Source: JAFDZV01 sp035549015 (GTDB taxonomy: Bacteria; Bacteroidota; Ignavibacteria; OLB7). From it: a stretch of DNA of 64,000 nt. The notes under the pieces are model-generated. The model had not been told where the DNA came from. It saw only the letters and a program-made list of their open reading frames with translations, and did not search any database. The stretch lies in contig DASZRW010000130.1 in NCBI GenBank assembly GCA_035549015.1, positions 1 to 64,000 on the forward strand, read 5' to 3'. Shown here one piece after another: positions 17,577-25,908 of this stretch; position 1 is the stretch's first letter; each line of letters opens with the position of its first letter. Both the position numbers and the translations under genes were made by a program.

Positions 17577-18035
17577 ATGCCGGTAGAGTTTCATCGCGAT
17601 CGATTCACCGTCAGCACCGATCCCGGCCGCCTGGATCGGGAGGCCATTCACGCGGCGCTGCAGGAGAGCTACTGGGCGCCGAACCGTCCGCGCGAGGTGG
17701 TTGACCGCTCGCTGCAGAACTCCGTCGCCTTCGGCCTGTACGATGGCGACCGGCAGATCGGCATGGCACGCGTCGTTACGGACTACGCAACGTTTGCCTG
17801 GATCTGCGATGTGTACGTCCTGGAGGCATACCGCGGTCAGGGGCTCGGCAAATGGCTGATGCAGTGCGTGGTTTCGCATCCGGAGATGCAGCAGATGCGC
17901 CGCTGGCTGCTTGCCACGCGCGACGCCCACGAGCTGTACCGCAGATACGGCTTCAACGAACTGGCCATGCCGGAGCGCTGGATGGAGATGCGCCCGGCGG
18001 ACTCGCCGGACAATCGGGTACGGTCCGGGGGATGA
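17577..18035 (+). CDS. GNAT-family N-acetyltransferase
   Basis: A 152-residue acetyltransferase of the GNAT fold. The acetyl-CoA pyrophosphate-binding motif is YRGQGLGKWLM, after the strand ICDVYVLEA, and the C-terminal ELYRRYGFNEL is typical of the fold. The acceptor is unknown. The start codon lies one base after the ypdA stop, so the two are certainly co-transcribed; whether the acetyltransferase works in thiol metabolism is open. Confidence 0.85.
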   Translation: MPVEFHRDRFTVSTDPGRLDREAIHAALQESYWAPNRPREVVDRSLQNSVAFGLYDGDRQIGMARVVTDYATFAWICDVYVLEAYRGQGLGKWLMQCVVSHPEMQQMRRWLLATRDAHELYRRYGFNELAMPERWMEMRPADSPDNRVRSGG

Positions 18036-19064
18036 GTTCTCGTGTTTTGACAATGTTCCGGATTGAAGAATCACCGCAAAGGACGCAGAGGGGCGCGAAG
18101 GAGAACCGGGGCGCTGCGCCTCCGAATGCACCAGGGGGCGCGGTCTCGTGCACCGTGAGCCCGCCGTGAAACCCTTGCAGGGACTGGTCTGGCGGGCGAT
18201 CGCCGCCTGCCGAACCGCGAAACGACACGCCGCCATCGTACAATCGCCTCGCGATATAATCACGAAGAACGGGAATGCAAGAGCCGGGAGGGACGGTACA
18301 CAAAGATGTACTGTCAGGCCCCTGTGCCGTGAGCGTACTTTTGCATCGTAAACGTTCGGCACAATTCCACGTGGCCAATCGGCATACCGGCGATACCAGG
18401 TGAGGCACCACACCGAACGATGGAAAGGTTCTTGCAAATAGGCAGCCTCGCGCTGTTTTTCGCAATGTCGGCGGGTCGTCTCTCGACAACGGGGGATAGA
18501 AAAAGGGAGCGGCCCGTCGGCATCGATTTTCTTCTCGCATCGTGCGAACGAATGCCTACTGTTTCGGGCTCGCATCATACTACATCACATCATCATTTCT
18601 CGATTCCTCTTGTCGCACGCCGAACGGACTGCGGGCAGTTGCAATGCTGCACGCGTGATACGTGAGTGCGACGTGCAATCGGTTGCACCGGGCCGGCAGT
18701 GAGGAGGGAGACGATGCGAGCCGCTGCGAATGAAGAACACATCACGAGCGAACGTACCAACACATGGCAGCAGTAGCTGGGCGCGATTGGCGCCGCACGC
18801 AGCCGCTGCAGGTGTTCCACCATACAGGATCACGTTGAACAACGTGATCCCCGAACCGTGCTGGCCTAACCGCCGGCATTGTTCGTTTGCATGAACGCCG
18901 ATCGTTCCACGCCCGCCTGTCTCATGCCGATTCAGTAACTTCGGGCTCTCGCACGTGCCACGAGGCCTCGTGCAGGTGCGGGAAGGGAGCCGCCCGGCTC
19001 GCATTGCCGAAATGCGAACGCATGCCGCTCCTCGATCTCAAGTCTCATCGATTCCAACCCGTTC
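18036..19064. other. Long intergenic region with a palindrome
   Basis: About 1 kb with no gene I can support; reading frames on both strands look like shadows with atypical composition. The stretch 18065-18105 (ACCGCAAAGGACGCAGAGG and following) resembles a low-complexity repeat family seen between genes in many bacteria. A perfect palindrome at 18827-18850 is listed separately. Confidence 0.4.
18827..18850. promoter_or_regulatory. Perfect 11-base inverted repeat
   Basis: GGATCACGTTG and CAACGTGATCC flank a two-base AA centre. It stands about 215 bases upstream of murJ in a gene-free stretch. With almost no loop and no following T-run it fits a dimeric regulator's operator better than a terminator. 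Confidence 0.5.
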
Positions 19065-20690
19065 GTGTCCTCATCCTCCGTCGCCGATTCATCCGAAGGT
19101 TCCTCCAAAACGCAGTCCGGTACCGGGCGCTCCGCATTCCTCGTTGCCGCCGGCATTCTTCTCAGCCGCATTGCCGGGCTGGTGCGCGAACGCGTCTTCG
19201 CCTACTACTTCGGCAACTCCGCCGCTGCGGACGCATTCAAGTCCGCCTTCCGCATTCCCAACTTCCTGCAGAACCTCTTCGGTGAAGGCGTGCTCTCCGC
19301 CTCCTTCATTCCGGTGTACGCCGGCCTGCTGGCACGGGGCGATGAAAAGGAGGCGGGTCGTGTCGCCGGCGCAATCGCCGCCATCCTGGGGCTGGTGGTC
19401 TCGATCCTGGTGCTGGTCGGCGTGCTGGCAACGCCGTTGATGATCGACCTGATAGCTCCCGGCTTCAGCGGCGACAAGCGGGAGCTTACGATATCGCTGG
19501 TGCGGATCCTCTTTCCGGGTGCCGGACTTCTCGTGCTCTCCGCCTGGTGCCTCGGCATTCTGAACAGCCATCGGCGCTTCTTTCTCTCCTACACGGCGCC
19601 GGTGATCTGGAACATTGCGATGATCCTCACGCTGGTCTTCTTCGGCCGGAGGATGGATCAGTATCCGCTGGCCAAGGCATTGGCATGGGGCTCGGTTGGC
19701 GGCAGCCTGCTCCAGCTTCTGGTGCAGCTCCCGTCCGTGCTCCGCCTGGTGCGGCATCTGCGCATTGCGCTGGCATACCGGCTGCCGAACGTGCGGACCG
19801 TGGTGACGAACTTCATGCCGGCCTTCATCGGCCGCGGCGTCGTACAGATCAGTGCCTACATCGACAACGTTCTCGCAAGCCTTCTTCCCGATGGGGCGGT
19901 GGCTGCGCTCGGCTATGCACAGACGCTCTACACACTTCCGGTGAGCCTCTTCGGGATGGCCATCTCCGCAGCGGAGTTGCCCGCGATGTCCAGCGCAACC
20001 GGAAGCGCGGAGGAGATAGCGGTCTATCTGCGTTCCAGGCTCGACACCGGACTGCATCGCATCGCCTTCTTCATCGTTCCGTCGTCCATGGCCTTTCTCG
20101 CACTGGGGGATGTCGTTACCGGCGCCATCTTTCAGTCCGGCAGATTCACACACGATGACAGCGTCTACGTCTGGGTGGTGCTGGCCGGATCCACGGTTGG
20201 CCTTCTCGCCTCGACGCTCGGCCGCCTGTACGCCTCCACCTACTACGCGTTGCGCGATACCCGCACGCCGCTTCGCTTTGCATTGATCCGCGTGGCGCTG
20301 ACAACCGTGATGGGATACATCTGCGCAGTGCCGCTTATCAGGCTCCTTGGAATCGATGCACGGTGGGGAACAGCCGGGCTTACGGTGTCTGCCGGGCTCG
20401 CCGGATGGATCGAGTTCACCATGCTGCGCCGCACGTTGAACGCCCGCATCGGGATAACCGGCCTTCATATCCGATACGTTGCTCAGCTCTGGGGTTCCGC
20501 AATCGTGGCGGCGGCTGTGGGATGGGGGATCAAACTGCTCGTGGGACACGCCCACCCGCTCGTGATGGCGACCGCCGTGCTGATTCCCTACGGCATCGTC
20601 TACTTCGCCTGCGCCTCCGTGCTCCGCATTCCCGAGGCCTCCAGCGTTGCCGAGCGCGTTCGCCGGCTGCTGCGCAGGTTGAAGCGGTAG
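19065..20690 (+). CDS. murJ: Lipid II flippase MurJ
   Basis: A 541-residue polytopic membrane protein of the MurJ/MviN family, which moves lipid II across the inner membrane during peptidoglycan synthesis. Family marks are FLVAAGILLSRIAGLVRERV, ADAFKSAFRIPNFLQNLFGEG with SASFIPVYA, and the later ALRDTRTPLRFALIRV. About 14 hydrophobic segments are visible. The start is taken as GTG 19065, giving a Ser-rich cytoplasmic N-terminus. It converges with the MsbA-like gene downstream. Confidence 0.92.
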   Translation: MSSSSVADSSEGSSKTQSGTGRSAFLVAAGILLSRIAGLVRERVFAYYFGNSAAADAFKSAFRIPNFLQNLFGEGVLSASFIPVYAGLLARGDEKEAGRVAGAIAAILGLVVSILVLVGVLATPLMIDLIAPGFSGDKRELTISLVRILFPGAGLLVLSAWCLGILNSHRRFFLSYTAPVIWNIAMILTLVFFGRRMDQYPLAKALAWGSVGGSLLQLLVQLPSVLRLVRHLRIALAYRLPNVRTVVTNFMPAFIGRGVVQISAYIDNVLASLLPDGAVAALGYAQTLYTLPVSLFGMAISAAELPAMSSATGSAEEIAVYLRSRLDTGLHRIAFFIVPSSMAFLALGDVVTGAIFQSGRFTHDDSVYVWVVLAGSTVGLLASTLGRLYASTYYALRDTRTPLRFALIRVALTTVMGYICAVPLIRLLGIDARWGTAGLTVSAGLAGWIEFTMLRRTLNARIGITGLHIRYVAQLWGSAIVAAAVGWGIKLLVGHAHPLVMATAVLIPYGIVYFACASVLRIPEASSVAERVRRLLRRLKR

Positions 20691-20860
20691 GATCCAAACG
20701 ATCCGTGTGGTGCGATTGCGAGCGGAGCGGAAGCCGGCGACGGAGGATCATCGGGCTCCGCGAGTGGTCGCGAACGGGAATCCCTCACACATTGCTCGGC
20801 GGTCTTCCGCCCACCCCTCGACAGGCAGACCGGTAGCCGCCCGCGCGGCCATCCACCAAT

Positions 20861-20890
20861 CCTACCCATCCTCCATTCCTACCCATCCTC
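20861..20890. repeat. 13-base direct repeat between converging genes
   Basis: CCTACCCATCCTC occurs at 20861-20873 and again at 20878-20890, a 17-base period. The second copy overlaps the stop codon of the MsbA-like gene. Significance unknown. Confidence 0.5.
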
Positions 20891-22708
20891 ACGGAACTGC
20901 ACCTCGTAGAGCCGCTTGTAGAGGCTGCCGGCGGCGAGCAGTTCCTCGTGCGTTCCATATTCAACGATCGCTCCCTCCTCCACGACGGCGATCATATGCG
21001 CATGCTTGATCGTGGAGAGGCGATGCGCGATCACGATGGCGGTCCGGTCCTCGAGCAGCTTGTTGATCGCCTCCTGCACCAGCATCTCCGATTCGGTGTC
21101 GAGCGCGGACGTGGCTTCGTCGAAGAGGAGGATCTGCGGGTCGCGGGCCAGCGCGCGTGCGATCGCCAGACGCTGCCGCTGGCCGCCGGAGAGGAGCACG
21201 CCGCGATCGCCGATCGGCGTATCGAACCCGTGCGGCAGCCGCTCGATGAAGTCGATCGCATTCGCCGCGCGTGCAGCCTCCACGATCTTCTCCTCCGAAA
21301 TATCATCCAGTCCGTAGGCGATGTTGTTCCGCACGGAGTCGTTGAAGAGAATGGACTCCTGCGTCACGATTCCGAACTGGCCGTGGTAACTCTCCAGCGT
21401 GAACTCGCGGATGTCCACACCGTCCAGATAGATGCCGCCGGAGAGCGGGTCGTAGAGCCGGATCACGAGATCCATCAGTGTGGACTTGCCGCCGCCCGAC
21501 GGTCCCACGAGCGCAAGGGTCTGGCCCCGTTTCACCGTAAGCGTCACGTCGCGAATCACCGGATGCGCCGGTCGGTAGCTGAACCCGACGTTCAGCAACT
21601 GGAGCTCGTTCCGGAGCGCGGTTGCAGAGCGAGTGCCGCCCACGACTGTAGGCATCGTATCCATCACGGCGAAGACCCGCTCGGCCGCATACAGTCCGCG
21701 CTGGATGGTGGCCGGTATGCTGAGCGTTGCAACCACCGGTTGCATGATGGCGAAGAGGAGAAAGAGGAAGGTGAACAGTTCGTCGGCCTTCATCGATCCC
21801 TCCACGACCTGGAAGCCGCCGTAGAAGAGAACCACGGAGAGCGCCACGATGGCGAAGATCTCGTTGACGGGATTCATGAGATTCACCATCGCGGAGTGTT
21901 TCAGTGCGGAGCGCACATACCACGCCGTCTCCTTCTCGAACCGTGCGGCCTCGTAGCGTTCCGCGGCGTAGCCCTTGATGATGCGGATGTTCAGGAAGCT
22001 TTCCTGCAGCCGGCTCGTAATCTCCGCCAGCGCATTCTGAATGCGCTGCGAGTAGCGCTTGATGTACTTGGTGAGAAACCGGACCGCCACCACGGAGAGA
22101 ATGCTGGTGGAGAAGGCGATCAGCGTGAGCGTGGGGGAGATGGCAAGCAGCCCGACCAGCATGATCAGCGCCTGCATCGGCTCGCGGATTACGGTGCCGA
22201 TCATCGGCGTCACCGCGGCGTTCATCGTGCCCACGTCGTTGGTGACAACCGATATCAGATCGCCGGCGCGCTTCTCGTTGAAGAAGCCGATGGAGAGATT
22301 GATCGCCTTGCGGAAGAGCGTGTCGCGCACATCCTTCATGATCCGTTCCTCCACCGCCGTGTTGAGCACGTAGGTGATGTACTTCACGATGTTCTTCACC
22401 ACGAAGATGCCGATCACCAGGAAGCAGAGATTCCGCAGCGAGATCAGCTTGTCCGTTGGGTGGATGATGAAGGTCTGCATCGTGTTCAGGCACCACTCCT
22501 TCACGCCGTTGAACGCGCCGCCGATGCCGGCGGGAGCCTGCACCGGAGACGAGGAGCCGCTCTGCGGGAAGATCACCTTCATCACGGGCCAGATCACCGC
22601 GATCGAGGCGGCGCTCACTGCCGAGAGGACCGCGCTGAGAATCACGATCAGCACGAGCAGCGGGAGATAGGGCTTGAGGAAGGGGAGGAATCGTCGGATG
22701 ACGCTCAT
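20879..22708 (-). CDS. MsbA-like ABC exporter, permease-ATPase fusion
   Basis: A 609-residue half-transporter with an N-terminal six-helix permease region (to about residue 330) and a C-terminal ATPase. The ATPase has Walker A GPSGGGKST, the signature LSGGQRQRLAIARAL, Walker B ILLFDEATSALD and the H-loop IVIAHRLST. The arrangement is that of MsbA-type lipid A flippases, though related multidrug exporters cannot be excluded. Its start overlaps the end of the upstream glycosyltransferase gene by four bases, which supports a role in lipopolysaccharide or glycolipid export. ATG 22708 is chosen as the first start after that overlap. Confidence 0.82.
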   Translation of the reverse strand: MSVIRRFLPFLKPYLPLLVLIVILSAVLSAVSAASIAVIWPVMKVIFPQSGSSSPVQAPAGIGGAFNGVKEWCLNTMQTFIIHPTDKLISLRNLCFLVIGIFVVKNIVKYITYVLNTAVEERIMKDVRDTLFRKAINLSIGFFNEKRAGDLISVVTNDVGTMNAAVTPMIGTVIREPMQALIMLVGLLAISPTLTLIAFSTSILSVVAVRFLTKYIKRYSQRIQNALAEITSRLQESFLNIRIIKGYAAERYEAARFEKETAWYVRSALKHSAMVNLMNPVNEIFAIVALSVVLFYGGFQVVEGSMKADELFTFLFLLFAIMQPVVATLSIPATIQRGLYAAERVFAVMDTMPTVVGGTRSATALRNELQLLNVGFSYRPAHPVIRDVTLTVKRGQTLALVGPSGGGKSTLMDLVIRLYDPLSGGIYLDGVDIREFTLESYHGQFGIVTQESILFNDSVRNNIAYGLDDISEEKIVEAARAANAIDFIERLPHGFDTPIGDRGVLLSGGQRQRLAIARALARDPQILLFDEATSALDTESEMLVQEAINKLLEDRTAIVIAHRLSTIKHAHMIAVVEEGAIVEYGTHEELLAAGSLYKRLYEVQFREDG

Positions 22709-23829
22709 GTGCCTGATGACGAAGTGTGTGCCTGTGTTGTTTCGCAGGCCAGAGAAGTAATCGCTTCCAGCAGATCGGTTGTCGCGATCGAAGTAATCGT
22801 GCCGTCTCCGACCACGGTACGGAATGGGACGCCCCATGGCCCCCAGATGTTCCCGGTCTCCGCATCGGCAACCAGTTCAACAACCGGCCTGCCGAGCGCG
22901 GCGGCGATGTGCACGATGGATGTGTCCGGCGTTGTGACCATCGCCGACCAGCCCAGCGCCTCTGCAAACCGTGCCAGATCCGGCAGTGGAGGAAGCACGT
23001 CGCATTCCGCCAGCGCTCCGATCGCTGCGGCCTCCTGTGCGTCGGAGGGAGCGGCGGCGATCATCGGACGCATTCCGCGCGCGCGGAGTTCCCGTGCAAG
23101 GCGGGCATAGTTCTCGCGCCCCCAGTATTTCTGCGGGCTGGATCCGGAGATGTTGATCGCAATGCGATACCGCTCCGCTTCGGTGCCCGGGTGCATCGAT
23201 TCGCCGCAAGCCGGTATGACCACGGAGAGCCGCTCGACCGGACGCAGCGGCAGCGGGCCGAGGGGGGGGATGCCGAGCGGGCCGAGGAGGCGCCAGGTGC
23301 GGCGCACGATGTGCTCGCCCGCGGCATCGTCCGGCACCTGCACCGGTGCGTCGTAGATCCCGCTGCTGCTCCCGGCAAAGCCGATACGCCGGTGCGCTCC
23401 GCTCAGCGCCGTGAGCATGGCGGCGCTCGCGGAATCCTTTGCGAGCAGGTTGATCACGAGGTCGAAGCGGGAGCGGCGCAGTTCGCGGATCGTTCGCGCG
23501 ATGCCGGCGGGCGTGCGCGGGAGTACGAGCGTTCGGTTCAGGCCGCCGAGGAGCGGCGCCGCGCACGCATTCTTCGTTCCGAGCAACATCACGATCTCCG
23601 CCGCCGGATAGCGTTCCCGCAGCGCGGCGACAACCGGCGTGGAGATGATTGCATCGCCGATGCGATCGTGCCGGAGCAGGAGGATGCGCGGAGCGCTGCC
23701 GGAAATTATCGGCGCGATGTCCGGCGGCGCCGTGCCGCGCCAGGCCGGGCGGCTGCGCGAGGAGCGGCCCAGCAGCGCGAGCATGCAGCGCCGGACGGCG
23801 CGTTCGATATGTTTGGCAAACGTTGCCAC
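22705..23829 (-). CDS. Family 9 glycosyltransferase (heptosyltransferase-like)
   Basis: A 374-residue protein of glycosyltransferase family 9, which adds heptose or related sugars to the lipopolysaccharide core in the cytoplasm. It shows the N-terminal ILLLRHDRIGDAIISTPVVAALRERYP, the middle INISGSSPQKYWGRENYARL and the C-terminal VTTPDTSIVHIAAALGRPVV. The sugar cannot be told. Coupled by a four-base overlap to the MsbA-like gene. A second family 9 enzyme is encoded at 49486-50496. Confidence 0.85.
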   Translation of the reverse strand: MATFAKHIERAVRRCMLALLGRSSRSRPAWRGTAPPDIAPIISGSAPRILLLRHDRIGDAIISTPVVAALRERYPAAEIVMLLGTKNACAAPLLGGLNRTLVLPRTPAGIARTIRELRRSRFDLVINLLAKDSASAAMLTALSGAHRRIGFAGSSSGIYDAPVQVPDDAAGEHIVRRTWRLLGPLGIPPLGPLPLRPVERLSVVIPACGESMHPGTEAERYRIAINISGSSPQKYWGRENYARLARELRARGMRPMIAAAPSDAQEAAAIGALAECDVLPPLPDLARFAEALGWSAMVTTPDTSIVHIAAALGRPVVELVADAETGNIWGPWGVPFRTVVGDGTITSIATTDLLEAITSLACETTQAHTSSSGT

Positions 23830-23962
23830 ACTCAGTTGCCGACCGGGGCGTTCCCGGCCCCATCGATGCAGGAAGCGATCAAGTTAGCGAGATGGTAAAG
23901 ACGTGATTCGTTTCAAGATGAAGCCAGCTCCTGCCTCGATGCAATGGTGAACCCGGTACACG

Positions 23963-23971
23963 TATAATTTG
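23963..23971 (+). promoter_or_regulatory. Possible -10/-7 element for the TPR regulator gene
   Basis: TATAATTTG combines a standard -10 hexamer with the TTTG end of the Bacteroidetes -7 element. It lies in an AT-richer gap between divergent genes, about 230 bases upstream of the chosen start of the regulator gene. No clear -33/-35 element is visible. Confidence 0.3.
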
Positions 23972-24198
23972 GGTATTCGCGGCCGTTTATGTAAGCTTCG
24001 GTGCTTTGTACGCACGTGCGCCTTGGTCCCGACGATGCAGGTTGTACCATGCCGCCGTTGACGTCACTCCGGTCATCGGCAATTCCCCCGGCTTACAGTT
24101 CCTATCAAAACCAGGTTGCGTTTCGGAGGCTACTGGCCTTGCCGCGCCGAATGTTAGGAACCCTTAGTACTATCCCCGTGCCTCAGACGACGCAATCC

Positions 24199-25872
24199 AT
24201 GACTGCCAGCAGCGGTAGTGTTTCCACATCCTCGGTACGAATCGCGACCGTAGGGGAGCAACGTAACCGGCTCGCCGTGCTTGTTGCGGCGCTGCGCAAC
24301 TCACATCATGGTGATGACGCGCGGCTTCGCGAACAGGCGGAGGAGGCGCTGGCGCTCGCCGAGGGATTGGGCGACCGTCACGCGCGGGCGCATGCAACAC
24401 GGCATCTCGGCTGGTGCTCGCTTGCAACCGGCGAATACGGCGCCGCGCAGAATCATCTCCACGAGGCATACCGCCTCTACGAAAACCTCGGCGAATGGGC
24501 GGACGCCGCGGAGGCCATGCTTGGCCTGGGACGCGCGCGTCTCGGCCTGAAGCAGTATACCGGAGCCCTCGAGGCATACGAGCAGAGTCTCGAGATCGGG
24601 CGGCGCCACGGCGATGCCGCAACGATTGCGCTCGCGCACACGGCGCTCGGAAATGTCTACGTGGACATCGGTGAATACGTGCCGGCGCTCGAGCATCACT
24701 TCGAGGCACTTCGCATGCGCGAGCCTGACGGCGACGACGACGCGGTGGGCGTTACCTGCCTCGACATCGGCTTCGTCTACGCGCAGATGGGGGAGTTGGC
24801 AACCGCTCTCGATTTCTTCACGCGGGCAATAGAGCTGTTCCGTGCAAGCTCCAACAACTACCTCCAGGCGCGTGCGCTGGGAAACATCAGCGCAGTTCAT
24901 CTCTCCAATGGCGAACTGGGCGCCGCGCTCGAGTGCGCCATGCGCACCCTGGTGCTGCAGGAGGGGCTGGGCGATCCCGTCGGCGCCGCCGAGGCGCTGG
25001 TGACCATTGCAACCATTCACGAGAAGAGCGGGCGCCTGACCGACGCCGTCTCGCATCTGTTGAAGGCGCGATCGATTGCCGAGACGCTGAATCGTCCTGC
25101 GCTCCTGGCCAGCGTGCTTGTTGGGCTGGGCGTTCTTCGCCGGCGGCGCGGCGAGTTCTGGAACGGCATTGCCGATCTCGATCGCGCGCTCGGCGTTGCA
25201 ATGGGCCTGGGCGATCGCAGGCTGGAGTTCCAGATTCACGAAGCGCTCTCGCGGACGTTCGAGGAGCTCGGTGCGGCGGACAAGGCATTGGAGCATCACA
25301 AGATGTTCGCACGTCTGCGCGAGGAGCTGCAGGGGGAGGAGAAGCGGAAGGCCGTGGCGGAGATCGAGGTGCGTGTTGCACTGGAGAAGGCGGAGCGGGA
25401 GCGCGAGATCTACCGGCTCAAGGCGGAGCAGCTGCAGAAGGAGGTGGAACTGAAGTCGCGCGAGCTGACGGCGATGGCGCTGGGCATCGTTCAGAAGAAC
25501 CGGATGCTCGACGTTCTGAAGGAGCGCATCGCGCGCACCGTTGGCGGCGGCGCAGGGGGGACGCAGTTGTTGAAGACCGTGGTGGACCAGATCGAATCCG
25601 CCCGCGATGTCGAGAACGACTGGAAGGCGTTCGAGGAGCAGTTCGATCAGCTGCATGGCGAGTTCATACGAACGCTTGCCTCGCTCCATTCCGAACTGAC
25701 GCCGACGGAACTGAAGATCTGTGCGCTGCTCAGAACCAACCTGGCCACGAAGGATATTGCCAACCTGCTCTATCTCTCCGAGCGAACGGTGGAAAACCAT
25801 CGCTATCGCCTGCGAAAGAAGATGGGGCTGCCTGCCGATGCAAACCTTGCCATTCATCTTGCCGCGTTGTAG
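24199..25872 (+). CDS. TPR, coiled-coil and LuxR-type HTH regulator
   Basis: A protein of about 557 residues with tetratricopeptide repeats over roughly residues 30-380 (for example ALAHTALGNVYVDIGEYVPALEH), a long charged coiled coil (KRKAVAEIEVRVALEKAERE onward), and a C-terminal LuxR/GerE helix-turn-helix (LTPTELKICALLRTNLATKD, then LSERTVENHRYRLRKKM). This layout is common among Bacteroidetes regulators that sense protein or peptide partners through TPRs and bind DNA as dimers. Start uncertain: GTG 24001, ATG 24049 and ATG 24151 are in frame, but codon use before 24199 is unlike the gene body. It lies 36 bases upstream of the STAND gene and probably controls or partners it. Confidence 0.8.
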   Translation: MTASSGSVSTSSVRIATVGEQRNRLAVLVAALRNSHHGDDARLREQAEEALALAEGLGDRHARAHATRHLGWCSLATGEYGAAQNHLHEAYRLYENLGEWADAAEAMLGLGRARLGLKQYTGALEAYEQSLEIGRRHGDAATIALAHTALGNVYVDIGEYVPALEHHFEALRMREPDGDDDAVGVTCLDIGFVYAQMGELATALDFFTRAIELFRASSNNYLQARALGNISAVHLSNGELGAALECAMRTLVLQEGLGDPVGAAEALVTIATIHEKSGRLTDAVSHLLKARSIAETLNRPALLASVLVGLGVLRRRRGEFWNGIADLDRALGVAMGLGDRRLEFQIHEALSRTFEELGAADKALEHHKMFARLREELQGEEKRKAVAEIEVRVALEKAEREREIYRLKAEQLQKEVELKSRELTAMALGIVQKNRMLDVLKERIARTVGGGAGGTQLLKTVVDQIESARDVENDWKAFEEQFDQLHGEFIRTLASLHSELTPTELKICALLRTNLATKDIANLLYLSERTVENHRYRLRKKMGLPADANLAIHLAAL

Positions 25873-25908
25873 AGCAGCGATCAACCCGCGAGCGGATTCA
25901 CCCAGCAT

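Noticed and set aside
17538..18578. 346-codon minus-strand frame over the acetyltransferase gene and the gap after it
   Set aside because: The acetyltransferase on the plus strand is certain; the extra part has no recognisable domain and includes a low-complexity repeat type.
20948..23110. 720-codon plus-strand frame over the MsbA-like and glycosyltransferase genes
   Set aside because: Antisense shadow of two clearly recognised minus-strand genes.
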